A DNA stretch of 19,636 nt from CAZGKX01 sp964525945 (GCA_964525945.1 CAZGKX010000052.1:1-19636), one strand, 5' to 3'. Positions 1 to 6,712 are shown, counted from the stretch's first letter. The notes: generated by a model from the letters alone, not told the origin. Program-made: numbers and translations.

Positions 1-967
1 TTGCTTCCAAAATCGAAACTTTGTAACAGTCCACACCCAATAACAAAGCGACCAACGCATGACCTATTTCATGAATAGCTGTTTGCTGGCGTTGGTATTT
101 ATTCTCACAGGCGCGACCAATCACGCCTTGTTGCACAATTTCTCGTGCTAACTCAAAATGCTGTGCCGTTATTTTTTTACTTTTGTCACGAAAGGCTCGT
201 AATGCTGCAGTGTTCACCCAGCTGGCCAGCTTCGCCCCAGAAAAACCAACACTAATGGTTGCCAGTTCATCGAGTTTAACCCTGTTATTCAAAGGTTTAC
301 CATGGGTGTGCAGCTTTAAAATTTGTAATCGCTCTTGGGCGTTGGGGAGAGGTATGTAAATTTTGCGATCAATACGTCCGGGGCGGGTGACAGCTTCATC
401 CAATGCTTGCTCATTATTGGTGGTCGCAAGAATAGCCACGCCGCGGTTATCCTCGGTCAAATGGGTTAACAATTGGTTCACCAAGGTATTGATATGCAAT
501 TCGCTGGCGCTAGCCGGTGCTGAAAATCGTTGGCTGGCAATGGAGTCGATTTCATCAATGATGACTGCGCAAGGCGTATTGTTGCGTGCATAGGTAAACA
601 ATTCTTGCAGTTTTTTTTCAGCACCACCGACGTATTTGCTCAGCAATGATGATCCACTCACCAGAATAAAAGGCACGTCAGCATGTCCTGCCACAGCTTT
701 GGCTATATATGTTTTTCCTACGCCGGGAGGACCATACAATAAAGTACCTTGAGGCGGGACAATACCTGCTCGAATGAACCGCTGTGGATCTTGAAGGTAA
801 GATACGGTGTCATACAGTTCTTCCAATAAATGATCGTAACCGCCGACGCTGTGCAAATCGAAGGGGGATTTTTCGAGAACAAAAGGGGCTTTGGTTCTGC
901 CGTTATGGAAGTGCTGTTTCAGGATTGGTGCTGCAATTTTAAGGGGATAGAGAGTACGAGACAACAT
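1..967 (-). CDS. FtsH-like AAA+ ATPase / M41 metalloprotease, N-terminal part (cut by window edge)
   Basis: Open from the ATG at 967 to the left edge, 322 codons, so the C-terminus is missing. Walker A GPPGVGKT lies at residues 79-86 and Walker B AVIIDEID at 134-141. Sensor I ATTNN is near 181 and the arginine-finger motif RPGR at 195-198. A zinc-binding HEIGH (HExxH) follows at 299-303. An AAA+ module followed by HExxH is the FtsH/M41 architecture, that is, ATP-driven unfolding and proteolysis. Oddities: only about 36 residues precede the AAA domain and none form a hydrophobic segment, whereas classical FtsH has two N-terminal membrane spans. The pore loop reads KYVGGAEKK, closer to the YVG form of Cdc48/proteasomal ATPases than to the FVG of FtsH. 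The start is preceded by AAGGAT and lies 21 bases after the ZIP gene, so the two are probably co-transcribed. Family assignment is strong; the substrate is unknown. Confidence 0.85.
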   Translation of the reverse strand, partial: MLSRTLYPLKIAAPILKQHFHNGRTKAPFVLEKSPFDLHSVGGYDHLLEELYDTVSYLQDPQRFIRAGIVPPQGTLLYGPPGVGKTYIAKAVAGHADVPFILVSGSSLLSKYVGGAEKKLQELFTYARNNTPCAVIIDEIDSIASQRFSAPASASELHINTLVNQLLTHLTEDNRGVAILATTNNEQALDEAVTRPGRIDRKIYIPLPNAQERLQILKLHTHGKPLNNRVKLDELATISVGFSGAKLASWVNTAALRAFRDKSKKITAQHFELAREIVQQGVIGRACENKYQRQQTAIHEIGHALVALLLGVDCYKVSILEA

Positions 968-988
968 AAACAATCCTTATCGTTTTTG

Positions 989-1744
989 CTAGACATAAGC
1001 GGCAACGGCGGCCATCAATAAAAAGCCAATGATCACAAAACTAAAATCACGTAAATTGCAACAACGTTCAACCATAACGCAGCGCTCAAGGCCATGCAAC
1101 GTACCAAGGTAGAGAAATGTACCGGCTGAGAGAGCGATGAGAATGGGATCAAAAATGGAATGCGTGGAAACTCCATGACCAAAGTACCAGCCAGTTCCTA
1201 TACCAAGCGGGGTCATTAAAGCAAACACCAAAAAGAATATAATGCTGTTTCTGGTTTTTAAGGAACTTTTATTCAATTGGACGGCGATGGCAAAACTTTC
1301 AGCCCATTTGTGCGTGATGATGGCCAAAAAAAGCATGATGGCCAATGAATAATCATTGCTAAATCCGAGTGCTGCGCCCAACACGAAAGAATGCACAGAA
1401 AGCATCAGCCAAGCCAAAATGGCAAAGGCAGGGTGTTCCGCATCATGATGGTGATAAAGCTCTTTGCCCAAGTGTTCTAACCATAGAAATAATAAAAATG
1501 TAACACCTGTGATGAGATAGGCATAAGGATAATTTGCCCCAATATCGTTAAACATCGCATTTGATTCGGGCAGCATATGCAGTAACCCTGCTCCTAAAAA
1601 AACACCGGTGGCTAATGTTTCGCCCACTTCAAATTCATGGTGTTTTTCTTTGGTCAATCGCTTTTTAAATGGATACCATCCTGCAAGTAAAATGATGGCC
1701 ATGATACTGAATGCAAAAAATAATTTTAACGAGGCCGTAGCCAT
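989..1744 (-). CDS. ZIP-family divalent metal transporter
   Basis: 251 residues and mostly hydrophobic, with about eight predicted membrane segments. ZIP hallmarks are visible. HMLPES occurs in an early segment near residue 57. VHSFVLGAALG forms a TM4-like segment, and HKWAESFAIAVQL forms the TM5-like metal-binding segment. A C-terminal AGTFLYLGTLHGL matches the usual SGTFLY stretch. A short histidine cluster, LYHHHDAEH, sits in the cytoplasmic loop, as is common in ZIPs. The family moves Zn2+, Fe2+ or Mn2+ into the cytoplasm; the metal cannot be read from sequence. AAGGATC provides a ribosome binding site. It lies between a CDF exporter (upstream) and an FtsH-like gene (downstream), all in the same direction, suggesting one metal-homeostasis transcript. 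Confidence 0.85.
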   Translation of the reverse strand: MATASLKLFFAFSIMAIILLAGWYPFKKRLTKEKHHEFEVGETLATGVFLGAGLLHMLPESNAMFNDIGANYPYAYLITGVTFLLFLWLEHLGKELYHHHDAEHPAFAILAWLMLSVHSFVLGAALGFSNDYSLAIMLFLAIITHKWAESFAIAVQLNKSSLKTRNSIIFFLVFALMTPLGIGTGWYFGHGVSTHSIFDPILIALSAGTFLYLGTLHGLERCVMVERCCNLRDFSFVIIGFLLMAAVAAYV

Positions 1745-1780
1745 AACATCTGATCCTTATCTATGGGCGTAAGCAATGAA

Positions 1781-2911
1781 TTATTCAATTTTATTTTGTT
1801 GACTTAATACACGAATACGAACATGATGGCGCTGTTCCACTAAATCATGTTCAATTTGGGTTTCTAAGCGTTGCCAATCCTCAAAGTTTTGGGTGCAAAT
1901 GAGATCGATGCTTAGTTTGCCGTCAAGGTAGTGAATCACCCAAGAATGAATTTCTGGATACTCACGTTGCCATTTTTTTAACAACGTTTGTTCTAATAAA
2001 TGACGATTGGGCAAATGCAAAGAAGGTTGGGATAATTCATCGTCTTCAGGGTCGACATGAACCGTGACATCTTTAACTCGCTCAATTTGTTGGACCAGTG
2101 CATTGTGCACATGTTGAGCAATAAAATGCCCTTCAGAAACAGATATAACAGGTGCTACTTGAATGTGCACATCAATAAAAACGTCTTGCCCCATCAAGCG
2201 ACTTCGTAATTGATGAATTTTTTTGACCCCGTGCACACTGTAAATAATGTTCTCTATTTTCAACAACATTTGAGGATCCGCCGCCGAGTCGACCAATTCC
2301 TTTACGCTGTTCCAGCCGTAATTCCAACCCATTTTGATAATCATCAGACCAACAATGATCGCAGCCAACGGGTCCAGGAAATGAAAACCGGCTAAACTGC
2401 CTAGCAATCCAAGAAGTACAACGGTTGATGAAGCTGCGTCGGAACGGTGGTGCCACGCATTGGCGACAATTAAATCGGAGTGAATGTGCCGACCAACGTG
2501 TCGTGTATAGTGGAATAAAGCCTCGTTGGCCAAAATAGAGAACAAGGCAATCGGCAAAGCTAAAAACCCCGGGATGGTAGAGGCATGGTTGAGTATTTCA
2601 TCAATGGCATCCCAGGCGATGCCTGCCCCAGCAAGAATCAATATTTGCGCCAATAGAAACGTTGCTGCAGTTTCAATGCGTTGATGCCCGTAAGGATGTG
2701 ATTCATCGGCATCTTGGCTACCGTATTTGGAAGCAAACAAGACCATCGTGTCTGTGATTAAATCTGAAAACGAATGAATACCATCAGCAATCAGTGCGTG
2801 TGAATGGAAAAAAACACCGCCAATGAGCTTCATAACACCCAATAAGGTATTGATGAGCGCACCAATCAAAGTGACTCGCTTTGCTTGCTTATAACGCTCT
2901 GTTTGCTGCAT
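1781..2911 (-). CDS. Cation diffusion facilitator (CDF) metal exporter with C-terminal extension
   Basis: 376 residues. The N-terminal part carries the CDF membrane domain. TM2 has H46-SFS-D50 and TM5 has H154-HRS-D158, giving HxxxD pairs for the central metal site. The HPYGHQRIE stretch near residues 72-80 is typical of FieF/MamB-like members. A cytoplasmic dimerisation domain follows from about residue 205 to 290. CDF proteins are proton-coupled exporters of Zn2+, Fe2+ or Mn2+; the HxxxD sites fit Zn or Fe/Zn. The protein is about 75 residues longer than FieF. The extra tail (about 300-376) contains beta-rich stretches such as HSWVIHYLDGKLSIDL and could be a second ferredoxin-like domain (inference). 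I see no clear Shine-Dalgarno before the ATG. The gene is divergent from the TPK gene and 36 bases upstream of the ZIP gene. Confidence 0.88.
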   Translation of the reverse strand: MQQTERYKQAKRVTLIGALINTLLGVMKLIGGVFFHSHALIADGIHSFSDLITDTMVLFASKYGSQDADESHPYGHQRIETAATFLLAQILILAGAGIAWDAIDEILNHASTIPGFLALPIALFSILANEALFHYTRHVGRHIHSDLIVANAWHHRSDAASSTVVLLGLLGSLAGFHFLDPLAAIIVGLMIIKMGWNYGWNSVKELVDSAADPQMLLKIENIIYSVHGVKKIHQLRSRLMGQDVFIDVHIQVAPVISVSEGHFIAQHVHNALVQQIERVKDVTVHVDPEDDELSQPSLHLPNRHLLEQTLLKKWQREYPEIHSWVIHYLDGKLSIDLICTQNFEDWQRLETQIEHDLVEQRHHVRIRVLSQQNKIE

Positions 2912-2930
2912 AGTGCATTTAAGTTATGAT
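2903..2930 (+). promoter_or_regulatory. Candidate sigma-70 promoter for the TPK-pssA unit
   Basis: TTGCTG at 2903-2908 and TATGAT at 2925-2930 are separated by 16 bases. The -35 lies inside the first codons of the divergent CDF gene. Matches are 4/6 and 5/6 to consensus. No experiment supports it. Confidence 0.35.
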
Positions 2931-3005
2931 CGGGCTGTAGGATCTGTCATGATATCAAAGAATGTTCAGAAATGCAGCCGCTATTTTTTTCAAAGAGTAA
3001 ACGTT

Positions 3006-3854
3006 ATGACCGATTACGTGATTGTAGCCAATGGGCAATTTTTAATTCGTGAAGTGCTGGAAGAGATCGCCCGGGATAAAATAATTATTGCCTTGGACGG
3101 AGCGGCCAATAAATTAAGGCGCATTCATATCCGGCCCCACATTATTTTAGGAGATTTTGATTCCATTACCCCCGAGTCGCAAGCGCACTGGGGTATTCAA
3201 CAAACGTTTCACGAAATGACGGAACAATCCCTTCCTTACCCCGGTAACCATGGGGTGCTCATTGTGCCGGCAAAAGACCAAGAAAACACGGATCTTGTCA
3301 AAGCAATCCGTTATTGTGATCAACAGCAAGCCACCCGTATTGCCATCGTCTGTGCTGCAGGAGGACGGGACGATCATTACGAGGGTGTCAAAATGGCTTT
3401 GCGTTCTGAATACAAAAAAAATCGTCCGATTATTGTACATACCGAACAACAAGCCTTGTGTTTTGCCCGTGATGAAGTGATCACGATAACGGGTCAAGTG
3501 GGCGACCATTGTGGGGTGATTGCTACTCATACGGGCCAATGCTGGTCGGATGGGCTTGTCTATGAGTGTTCCGGGCATTCAGACAGCATTTGTAATCTGC
3601 TCAAACGATCCACGGCTACTTTGACGATTAAAGGTGACGCTTTGGTTATTATGCCAACCCAATTAAAAATGCAACGTGATTTCCTGGCAAAAAGCGAGAC
3701 TGAACGGTTGAAAATTCAGCTCCGTGATGCAGGATCTTCGTACAAGGCAGGTCATTCTTTGTTTAAATATGGTTTGTTTGCCATCGGAGCTATCGGCGCT
3801 GCGGTATTGGTCGGGGTTACTGCCACTTATAATGCAACGCCTCAGTTAAAATAA
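3006..3854 (+). CDS. Thiamine pyrophosphokinase with membrane-anchor tail
   Basis: Transfers pyrophosphate from ATP to thiamine to make thiamine diphosphate. From the ATG at 3006 it has 282 residues. The TPK signatures are ALDGAANKL (29-37), ILGDFDSI (47-54), DQENTDLVKA (91-100) and GGRDDHY (119-125). The Thi80 C-terminal beta domain runs to about 218 (TLTIKGDALVIMP). Typical TPKs end there. This one adds about 65 residues: a charged helix, then a hydrophobic span at about 254-275 (FKYGLFAIGAIGAAVLVGV), suggesting a tail-anchored or membrane-bound form. The reading frame is open upstream to 2913, and an in-frame ATG at 2949 follows AGGA. I chose 3006 because the conserved TPK start (DYVIVANG) begins there. 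It is followed by pssA on the same strand. Confidence 0.85.
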   Translation: MTDYVIVANGQFLIREVLEEIARDKIIIALDGAANKLRRIHIRPHIILGDFDSITPESQAHWGIQQTFHEMTEQSLPYPGNHGVLIVPAKDQENTDLVKAIRYCDQQQATRIAIVCAAGGRDDHYEGVKMALRSEYKKNRPIIVHTEQQALCFARDEVITITGQVGDHCGVIATHTGQCWSDGLVYECSGHSDSICNLLKRSTATLTIKGDALVIMPTQLKMQRDFLAKSETERLKIQLRDAGSSYKAGHSLFKYGLFAIGAIGAAVLVGVTATYNATPQLK

Positions 3855-3917
3855 CATGTAAAAACAGCACTTATTGTGCTAGGATGTCTTGGTTTTAATC
3901 ATAAAAGAGGGTTGGCG

Positions 3918-4703
3918 GTGAGGTATAAAGGAACTCATTCAGGCATATATTTATTGCCTAATTTATTGACCACATCCAGTTTGTTCGCCGCATTTTATTC
4001 CATTGTGGCTTCGTTGAAAGCGCAATATGAAGTGGCTGTGGTTGCCATTTTTATTGGCATGATCGCCGATGGGCTTGATGGGCGCATTGCTCGCATGACC
4101 AACACTCAGACGGCATTTGGGGCTGAATACGATAGCTTGTCAGACATGGTCACGTTCGGAGTTGCACCGGCTTTACTCCTTTATAGTTGGGGTTTGCATG
4201 AACTGGGGAAAATCGGTTGGCTCATTGCTTTCATTTATACCGCAGCTGTGGCGCTACGATTGGCCCGTTTCAACACCCAACTCGAAACAGCTGATAAGCG
4301 TTATTTCCAAGGCTTAAGTTCGCCTCCAGCCGCGGCTGTAGTAGCGTCTTACATTTGGTTGTGCCAGCAGCAAGATTGGTCTTCTTTGTCCATGGTTGTT
4401 TTGGCGGCATGCTTTGCAGTAAGCGCTGCGATATTAATGGTCAGTAATATTCGTTATTACAGCTTTAAAAAAGTAGATTTTAAAGGGAAGGTACCGTTTC
4501 TTTACTTGTTAATGATCGTTATTTTATTCGTGGCTATTGCGGCCGATCCATCTTTGCTGTTGTTTGTGACTTCGTTGTTGTACGCATTGTCAGGCCCATT
4601 GCAAACATTGATTGCGTTGCAGCGGGTTAGAAAGCTTCGGCAGAAAGTCACCAAACAACGTGCTAACCGCAAATTAAAATCGGAACACCCACCTGAGCGG
4701 TAA
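3918..4703 (+). CDS. pssA: CDP-diacylglycerol--serine O-phosphatidyltransferase (phosphatidylserine synthase)
   Basis: 261 residues, membrane-embedded. It joins L-serine to CDP-diacylglycerol, the first committed step to phosphatidylethanolamine. The CDP-alcohol phosphotransferase motif D-x2-DG-x2-AR-x8-G-x3-D-x3-D is complete, with D51, D54-G55, A58-R59, G68, D72 and D76. The N-terminal IYLLPNLLTTSSLF is typical of the integral-membrane PssA class, not the phospholipase-D-like E. coli class. A basic tail ends the protein. I chose the GTG start at 3918 because AGAGGG lies seven bases upstream. The frame is also open to a GTG at 3876, but that start has no good binding site and adds residues not expected in the family. 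It converges on the HPr gene 29 bases away. Confidence 0.88.
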   Translation: MRYKGTHSGIYLLPNLLTTSSLFAAFYSIVASLKAQYEVAVVAIFIGMIADGLDGRIARMTNTQTAFGAEYDSLSDMVTFGVAPALLLYSWGLHELGKIGWLIAFIYTAAVALRLARFNTQLETADKRYFQGLSSPPAAAVVASYIWLCQQQDWSSLSMVVLAACFAVSAAILMVSNIRYYSFKKVDFKGKVPFLYLLMIVILFVAIAADPSLLLFVTSLLYALSGPLQTLIALQRVRKLRQKVTKQRANRKLKSEHPPER

Positions 4704-4732
4704 ATGAGTACCTGTCCTGACACGGCGACTAT

Positions 4733-5002
4733 TTACTCGTCTTCGCCAAAGCGATTATTGATAAGGGCTACGAGGGCAGTTTCCATTTCTTCCTCATCCG
4801 GTCCGTCAATTTGCAACACCAACTGGCTGCCTTTGTTGGCAGCGAGCATCATCACGGCCATGATGCTTTTGCCATTGATGGTTTTGGTTTCTTTGGTGAC
4901 ATCCAAGCGACTTTGAAACCTGGCAGCAGTGGATACAAATTTTGCAGAAGCGCGGGCATGTAGTCCCAATTTATTAATGATAGTGATGTTCGTTTTTTTC
5001 AT
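4733..5002 (-). CDS. HPr-family phosphocarrier protein (NPr-like)
   Basis: 89 residues, the normal HPr size. The phosphorylation site His15 lies in NKLGLHARASAKF. A serine occurs at position 46 (NGKSIMAVMMLAA), the regulatory residue phosphorylated by HPr kinase in species that have it. The protein relays phosphate from Enzyme I (PtsP) to EIIA proteins. The frame extends upstream to 5050. The ATG at 5002 is chosen because the protein then starts exactly as HPr does and it overlaps the ptsN stop in an ATGA (4999-5002), implying translational coupling. With ptsN as its partner, the likely role is nitrogen-PTS regulation rather than sugar uptake. No hprK or rapZ lies beside it. Confidence 0.9.
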   Translation of the reverse strand: MKKTNITIINKLGLHARASAKFVSTAARFQSRLDVTKETKTINGKSIMAVMMLAANKGSQLVLQIDGPDEEEMETALVALINNRFGEDE

Positions 5003-5475
5003 AACATGGCCATGGTAGATTGTTGCGTTTGATTCATAAATAACGAACATAGCTCTTCATGTTGGGCAACACGTTGGCAAGCACGTCGGAATTGTTGGTT
5101 ATCAAAATGCTTAAGAATTTTGGCAAGGGTTTGCAAATGCTCATCGACTTGATGCACGGCAACCAATAGACCAAACACGAGATCAATCGGTTGTTTGTCC
5201 TCAGCGCCAAAATCAACGGGGTATTGTAATTTAATCACGCAACCATGCGCACGTTGAACACCATCCATGCGCACATGGGGGATCAGGATGCCGCGCCCAA
5301 TACTGGTGCTTCCTAAGCTTTCTCTTTTCCAAAATACGTCAAACAGGGTTTCAACCTCGATATGAGGATGATTTTGTTGAAGCAATTGGCTTACTTTGAG
5401 CAATACTGCTGTTTTGCTGCGAGCAGTCGTGTCTATACAAATACTGTTGGAATTCAGTAAATCATTAAAGGGCAT
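4999..5475 (-). CDS. ptsN: Nitrogen-regulatory PTS EIIA protein (EIIA-Ntr)
   Basis: 158 residues, EIIA fructose/Ntr fold. The phosphorylated histidine is H67 in STSIGRGILIPHVRM, matching the family's GxGIAIPH motif. EIIA-Ntr receives phosphate from NPr and regulates potassium transport, nitrogen and stress responses by protein-protein contact in other proteobacteria. It overlaps the HPr gene by four bases. In many gammaproteobacteria the order is rpoN-hpf-ptsN-rapZ-npr. Here hpf is upstream but separated by 162 bases, and rapZ is absent between ptsN and the HPr gene. A strong promoter candidate (5496-5524) lies just upstream, so the pair may be transcribed apart from hpf. Confidence 0.9.
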   Translation of the reverse strand: MPFNDLLNSNSICIDTTARSKTAVLLKVSQLLQQNHPHIEVETLFDVFWKRESLGSTSIGRGILIPHVRMDGVQRAHGCVIKLQYPVDFGAEDKQPIDLVFGLLVAVHQVDEHLQTLAKILKHFDNQQFRRACQRVAQHEELCSLFMNQTQQSTMAML

Positions 5476-5495
5476 GATAAAAACCGCAATTACTA

Positions 5496-5524
5496 TTTAT
5501 AAATTGTACATAAAATTATGTAAA
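5496..5524 (-). promoter_or_regulatory. Candidate sigma-70 promoter for ptsN-HPr
   Basis: Read on the minus strand, TTTACA (5524-5519) and TATAAA (5501-5496) are separated by exactly 17 bases. Each matches consensus at 5/6. The predicted start is about 14 bases before the ptsN ATG. It is one of the best promoter matches in the window. Confidence 0.55.
5507..5522. promoter_or_regulatory. Operator-like inverted repeat inside the ptsN promoter
   Basis: TACATAA, two bases, then TTATGTA: a perfect 7-bp dyad. It fills the spacer between the -35 and -10 boxes and overlaps the -35. The position is that of a repressor operator. The sequence is AT-rich, so chance is possible. Confidence 0.35.
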
Positions 5525-5580
5525 CAAACAACCTGTATTTATTTTATCGTCAGCTGTTGGGGGGATTAAGAGGTTTTTTA

Positions 5581-5604
5581 CCATCCCCGCTTTCGCGAGA
5601 ATGG
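5581..5604. repeat. REP-like palindrome (single degenerate copy)
   Basis: CCATCCCCGC-TTTC-GCGAGAATGG forms a 10-bp stem with two mismatches and a GAAA loop on the minus strand. It resembles the CCCGC/GAAA/GCGGG palindromes dispersed in many proteobacterial genomes. There is no U-run on the minus strand after it, so it is a poor intrinsic terminator for hpf. Only one copy is visible here. Confidence 0.4.
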
Positions 5605-5637
5605 CATGAGAACTGTTTAGGCTATATCAATAGGAAG

Positions 5638-5940
5638 TCAATCCCGTTCATCACGCTCTTCACGCAGTTTTTCTTTATGTTTAATCAATTGCCTGTCTAA
5701 TTTATCGACCAACATGTCAATGGCGGTGTACATGTCATCGGCTTCAGAACTCGCGTGCAATTCACCTTTTTTAACATGAATCGTTGCTTCCGCAATTTGG
5801 CGTAATTTTTCCACATCAAATACAACATTGATGGCTGTGATCTTATCGGAATGGCGCCCTAGCTTTTCAAATTTTTCTTGGGTAAATGTTTTTAAGGCAA
5901 GCGTTACATCCATTCGATGGCCAGTGAAGTTGATATGCAT
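5638..5940 (-). CDS. hpf: Ribosome hibernation promoting factor (short HPF)
   Basis: 100 residues, the short-HPF/YfiA fold. It starts MHINFTGHRMDVT and includes the FEKLGRHSDKI and ADDMYTAIDMLVDKLDRQL stretches typical of the family, with a basic then mixed-charge tail. HPF binds the small ribosomal subunit and promotes 100S dimers in stationary phase. The length matches the short (about 95-residue) type rather than the long type. GAAGGAGC lies eight bases before the ATG. In many relatives rpoN precedes hpf; here the ribosomal protein genes rpmB-rpmG do, with a 164-base gap containing a 12-bp hairpin. Confidence 0.92.
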   Translation of the reverse strand: MHINFTGHRMDVTLALKTFTQEKFEKLGRHSDKITAINVVFDVEKLRQIAEATIHVKKGELHASSEADDMYTAIDMLVDKLDRQLIKHKEKLREERDERD

Positions 5941-6051
5941 TTTATTGCTCCTTCAATTATTAAGACATATAGTTTTAGTCTAACTGATCTGGAGCGTTTA
6001 TCCAGTAGCTGGAAGGATTATTTTTTAAACAAAGCGAGTTGCATGTAGAAG

Positions 6052-6084
6052 CTTCCAAGGTTGAGTTAACCACAACCTTGGAAG
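6052..6084 (-). terminator. 12-bp perfect hairpin after rpmG
   Basis: CTTCCAAGGTTG (6052-6063) is perfectly complementary to CAACCTTGGAAG (6073-6084) around a nine-base loop. It lies 20 bases beyond the rpmG stop. No U-run follows immediately on the minus strand (a T/A-rich stretch comes about 20 bases later). It could be a terminator, a 3' stabiliser or a processing site between rpmBG and hpf. Confidence 0.45.
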
Positions 6085-6104
6085 AATATGCCATTTCAGG
6101 CAAC

Positions 6105-6269
6105 TTATTTGACTTTCTTTTCTTTAAAAAGAACGTGTTTACGGATCACACGATCGTACATCATGAGTTCCATTTTTTCGGGATGGTTTCGTGGGTTTTT
6201 GGTTGTTGTTTTGTAATAACCAGTACCCGCAGTAGATTCCATTTTAACTTTAACGGTGACAGCTGCCAT
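6105..6269 (-). CDS. rpmG: 50S ribosomal protein L33
   Basis: 54 residues, starting MAAVTVKVKMESTAGTGYYK and ending VLFKEKKVK. The K-x-ESTAGTG-Y-Y-TTTKNPRN core is the L33 signature. No cysteines are present, so it is the zinc-free (C-minus) type. AGAGGAAA lies just before the ATG. It follows rpmB by 16 bases, the usual rpmB-rpmG pairing. Confidence 0.95.
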   Translation of the reverse strand: MAAVTVKVKMESTAGTGYYKTTTKNPRNHPEKMELMMYDRVIRKHVLFKEKKVK

Positions 6270-6285
6270 GGTATTTCCTCTTTAA

Positions 6286-6522
6286 TTAAACTTTTTCGCC
6301 TTTATCTCTCAACATTTTAAGAACCGTATCAATTCCTAATTTGTCGATGGTACGCATCCCTCTTGCGCTTAATTTAAGGGAAATAAAACGATTTTCACTT
6401 TCTACCCAGTACCGGTGATGCTGGATATTGGGGAGAAATCGCCGCTTGGATTTGTTGTTAGCATGCGACACTTTATTACCGGTGATGGGTCGCTTTCCAG
6501 TTACCTGGCATACTCTTGACAT
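6286..6522 (-). CDS. rpmB: 50S ribosomal protein L28
   Basis: 78 residues, the same length as the E. coli protein. It begins MSRVCQVTGKRPITGNKVSH and includes NNKSKRRFLPNIQ and the RGMRTIDKLGID C-terminal segment. It is a structural component of the large ribosomal subunit near the exit region. GGAG precedes the ATG. It is first in the rpmB-rpmG unit and divergent from trmB. Confidence 0.96.
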   Translation of the reverse strand: MSRVCQVTGKRPITGNKVSHANNKSKRRFLPNIQHHRYWVESENRFISLKLSARGMRTIDKLGIDTVLKMLRDKGEKV

Positions 6523-6540
6523 GTTGATACTCCAAAGTGT

Positions 6541-6560
6541 CTGGCTTTAATACAAGCCAG
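6541..6560 (-). promoter_or_regulatory. Leader hairpin just upstream of rpmB
   Basis: CTGGCTT and AAGCCAG form a perfect 7-bp stem with a six-base loop. In the mRNA it ends about 18 bases before the rpmB ATG, close to the GGAG site. Ribosomal protein operons are often autoregulated through such leader structures; a role here is inference. Confidence 0.3.
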
Positions 6561-6620
6561 CTTTGTTTAAAATTATTCATTCGCAATGCGAAATGGCTGA
6601 ATACAAAATACAGGTTGCGT

Positions 6621-6649
6621 TTTATAACAAAAAAAGGGCAACGATGCAA
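6621..6649 (-). promoter_or_regulatory. Candidate sigma-70 promoter for rpmB-rpmG
   Basis: On the minus strand TTGCAT (6649-6644) and TATAAA (6626-6621) are 17 bases apart. This would give a leader of roughly 90 bases containing the 6541-6560 hairpin. The rest of the rpmB-trmB gap is A/T-rich with no other clear element. Confidence 0.42.
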
Positions 6650-6712
6650 GAAAACTATAATTGGATTTTTCTTTTTTTTTAAATTGGTTTAAATATCGTC
6701 AATAAATTGCGG

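Noticed and set aside
363..1021. Plus-strand open frames at 363-593 and 830-1021
   Set aside because: They lie opposite the FtsH-like gene and have no family resemblance or binding site; the minus-strand reading has complete AAA+ motifs.
2913..3005. Longer start for the thiamine pyrophosphokinase (2913 or 2949)
   Set aside because: The conserved TPK fold begins right after the ATG at 3006. The 2949 ATG does have an AGGA upstream, so this is not fully settled.
3876..3917. Longer GTG start for pssA
   Set aside because: The GTG at 3918 has AGAGGG at good spacing and gives the usual N-terminus.
5476..5637. CRISPR or small RNA in the ptsN-hpf gap
   Set aside because: No repeated units are present; only a promoter, its dyad and one REP-like palindrome can be seen.
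6039..6320. Plus-strand 93-residue open frame
   Set aside because: It is antisense to rpmG, whose 54-residue minus-strand product is clearly L33.
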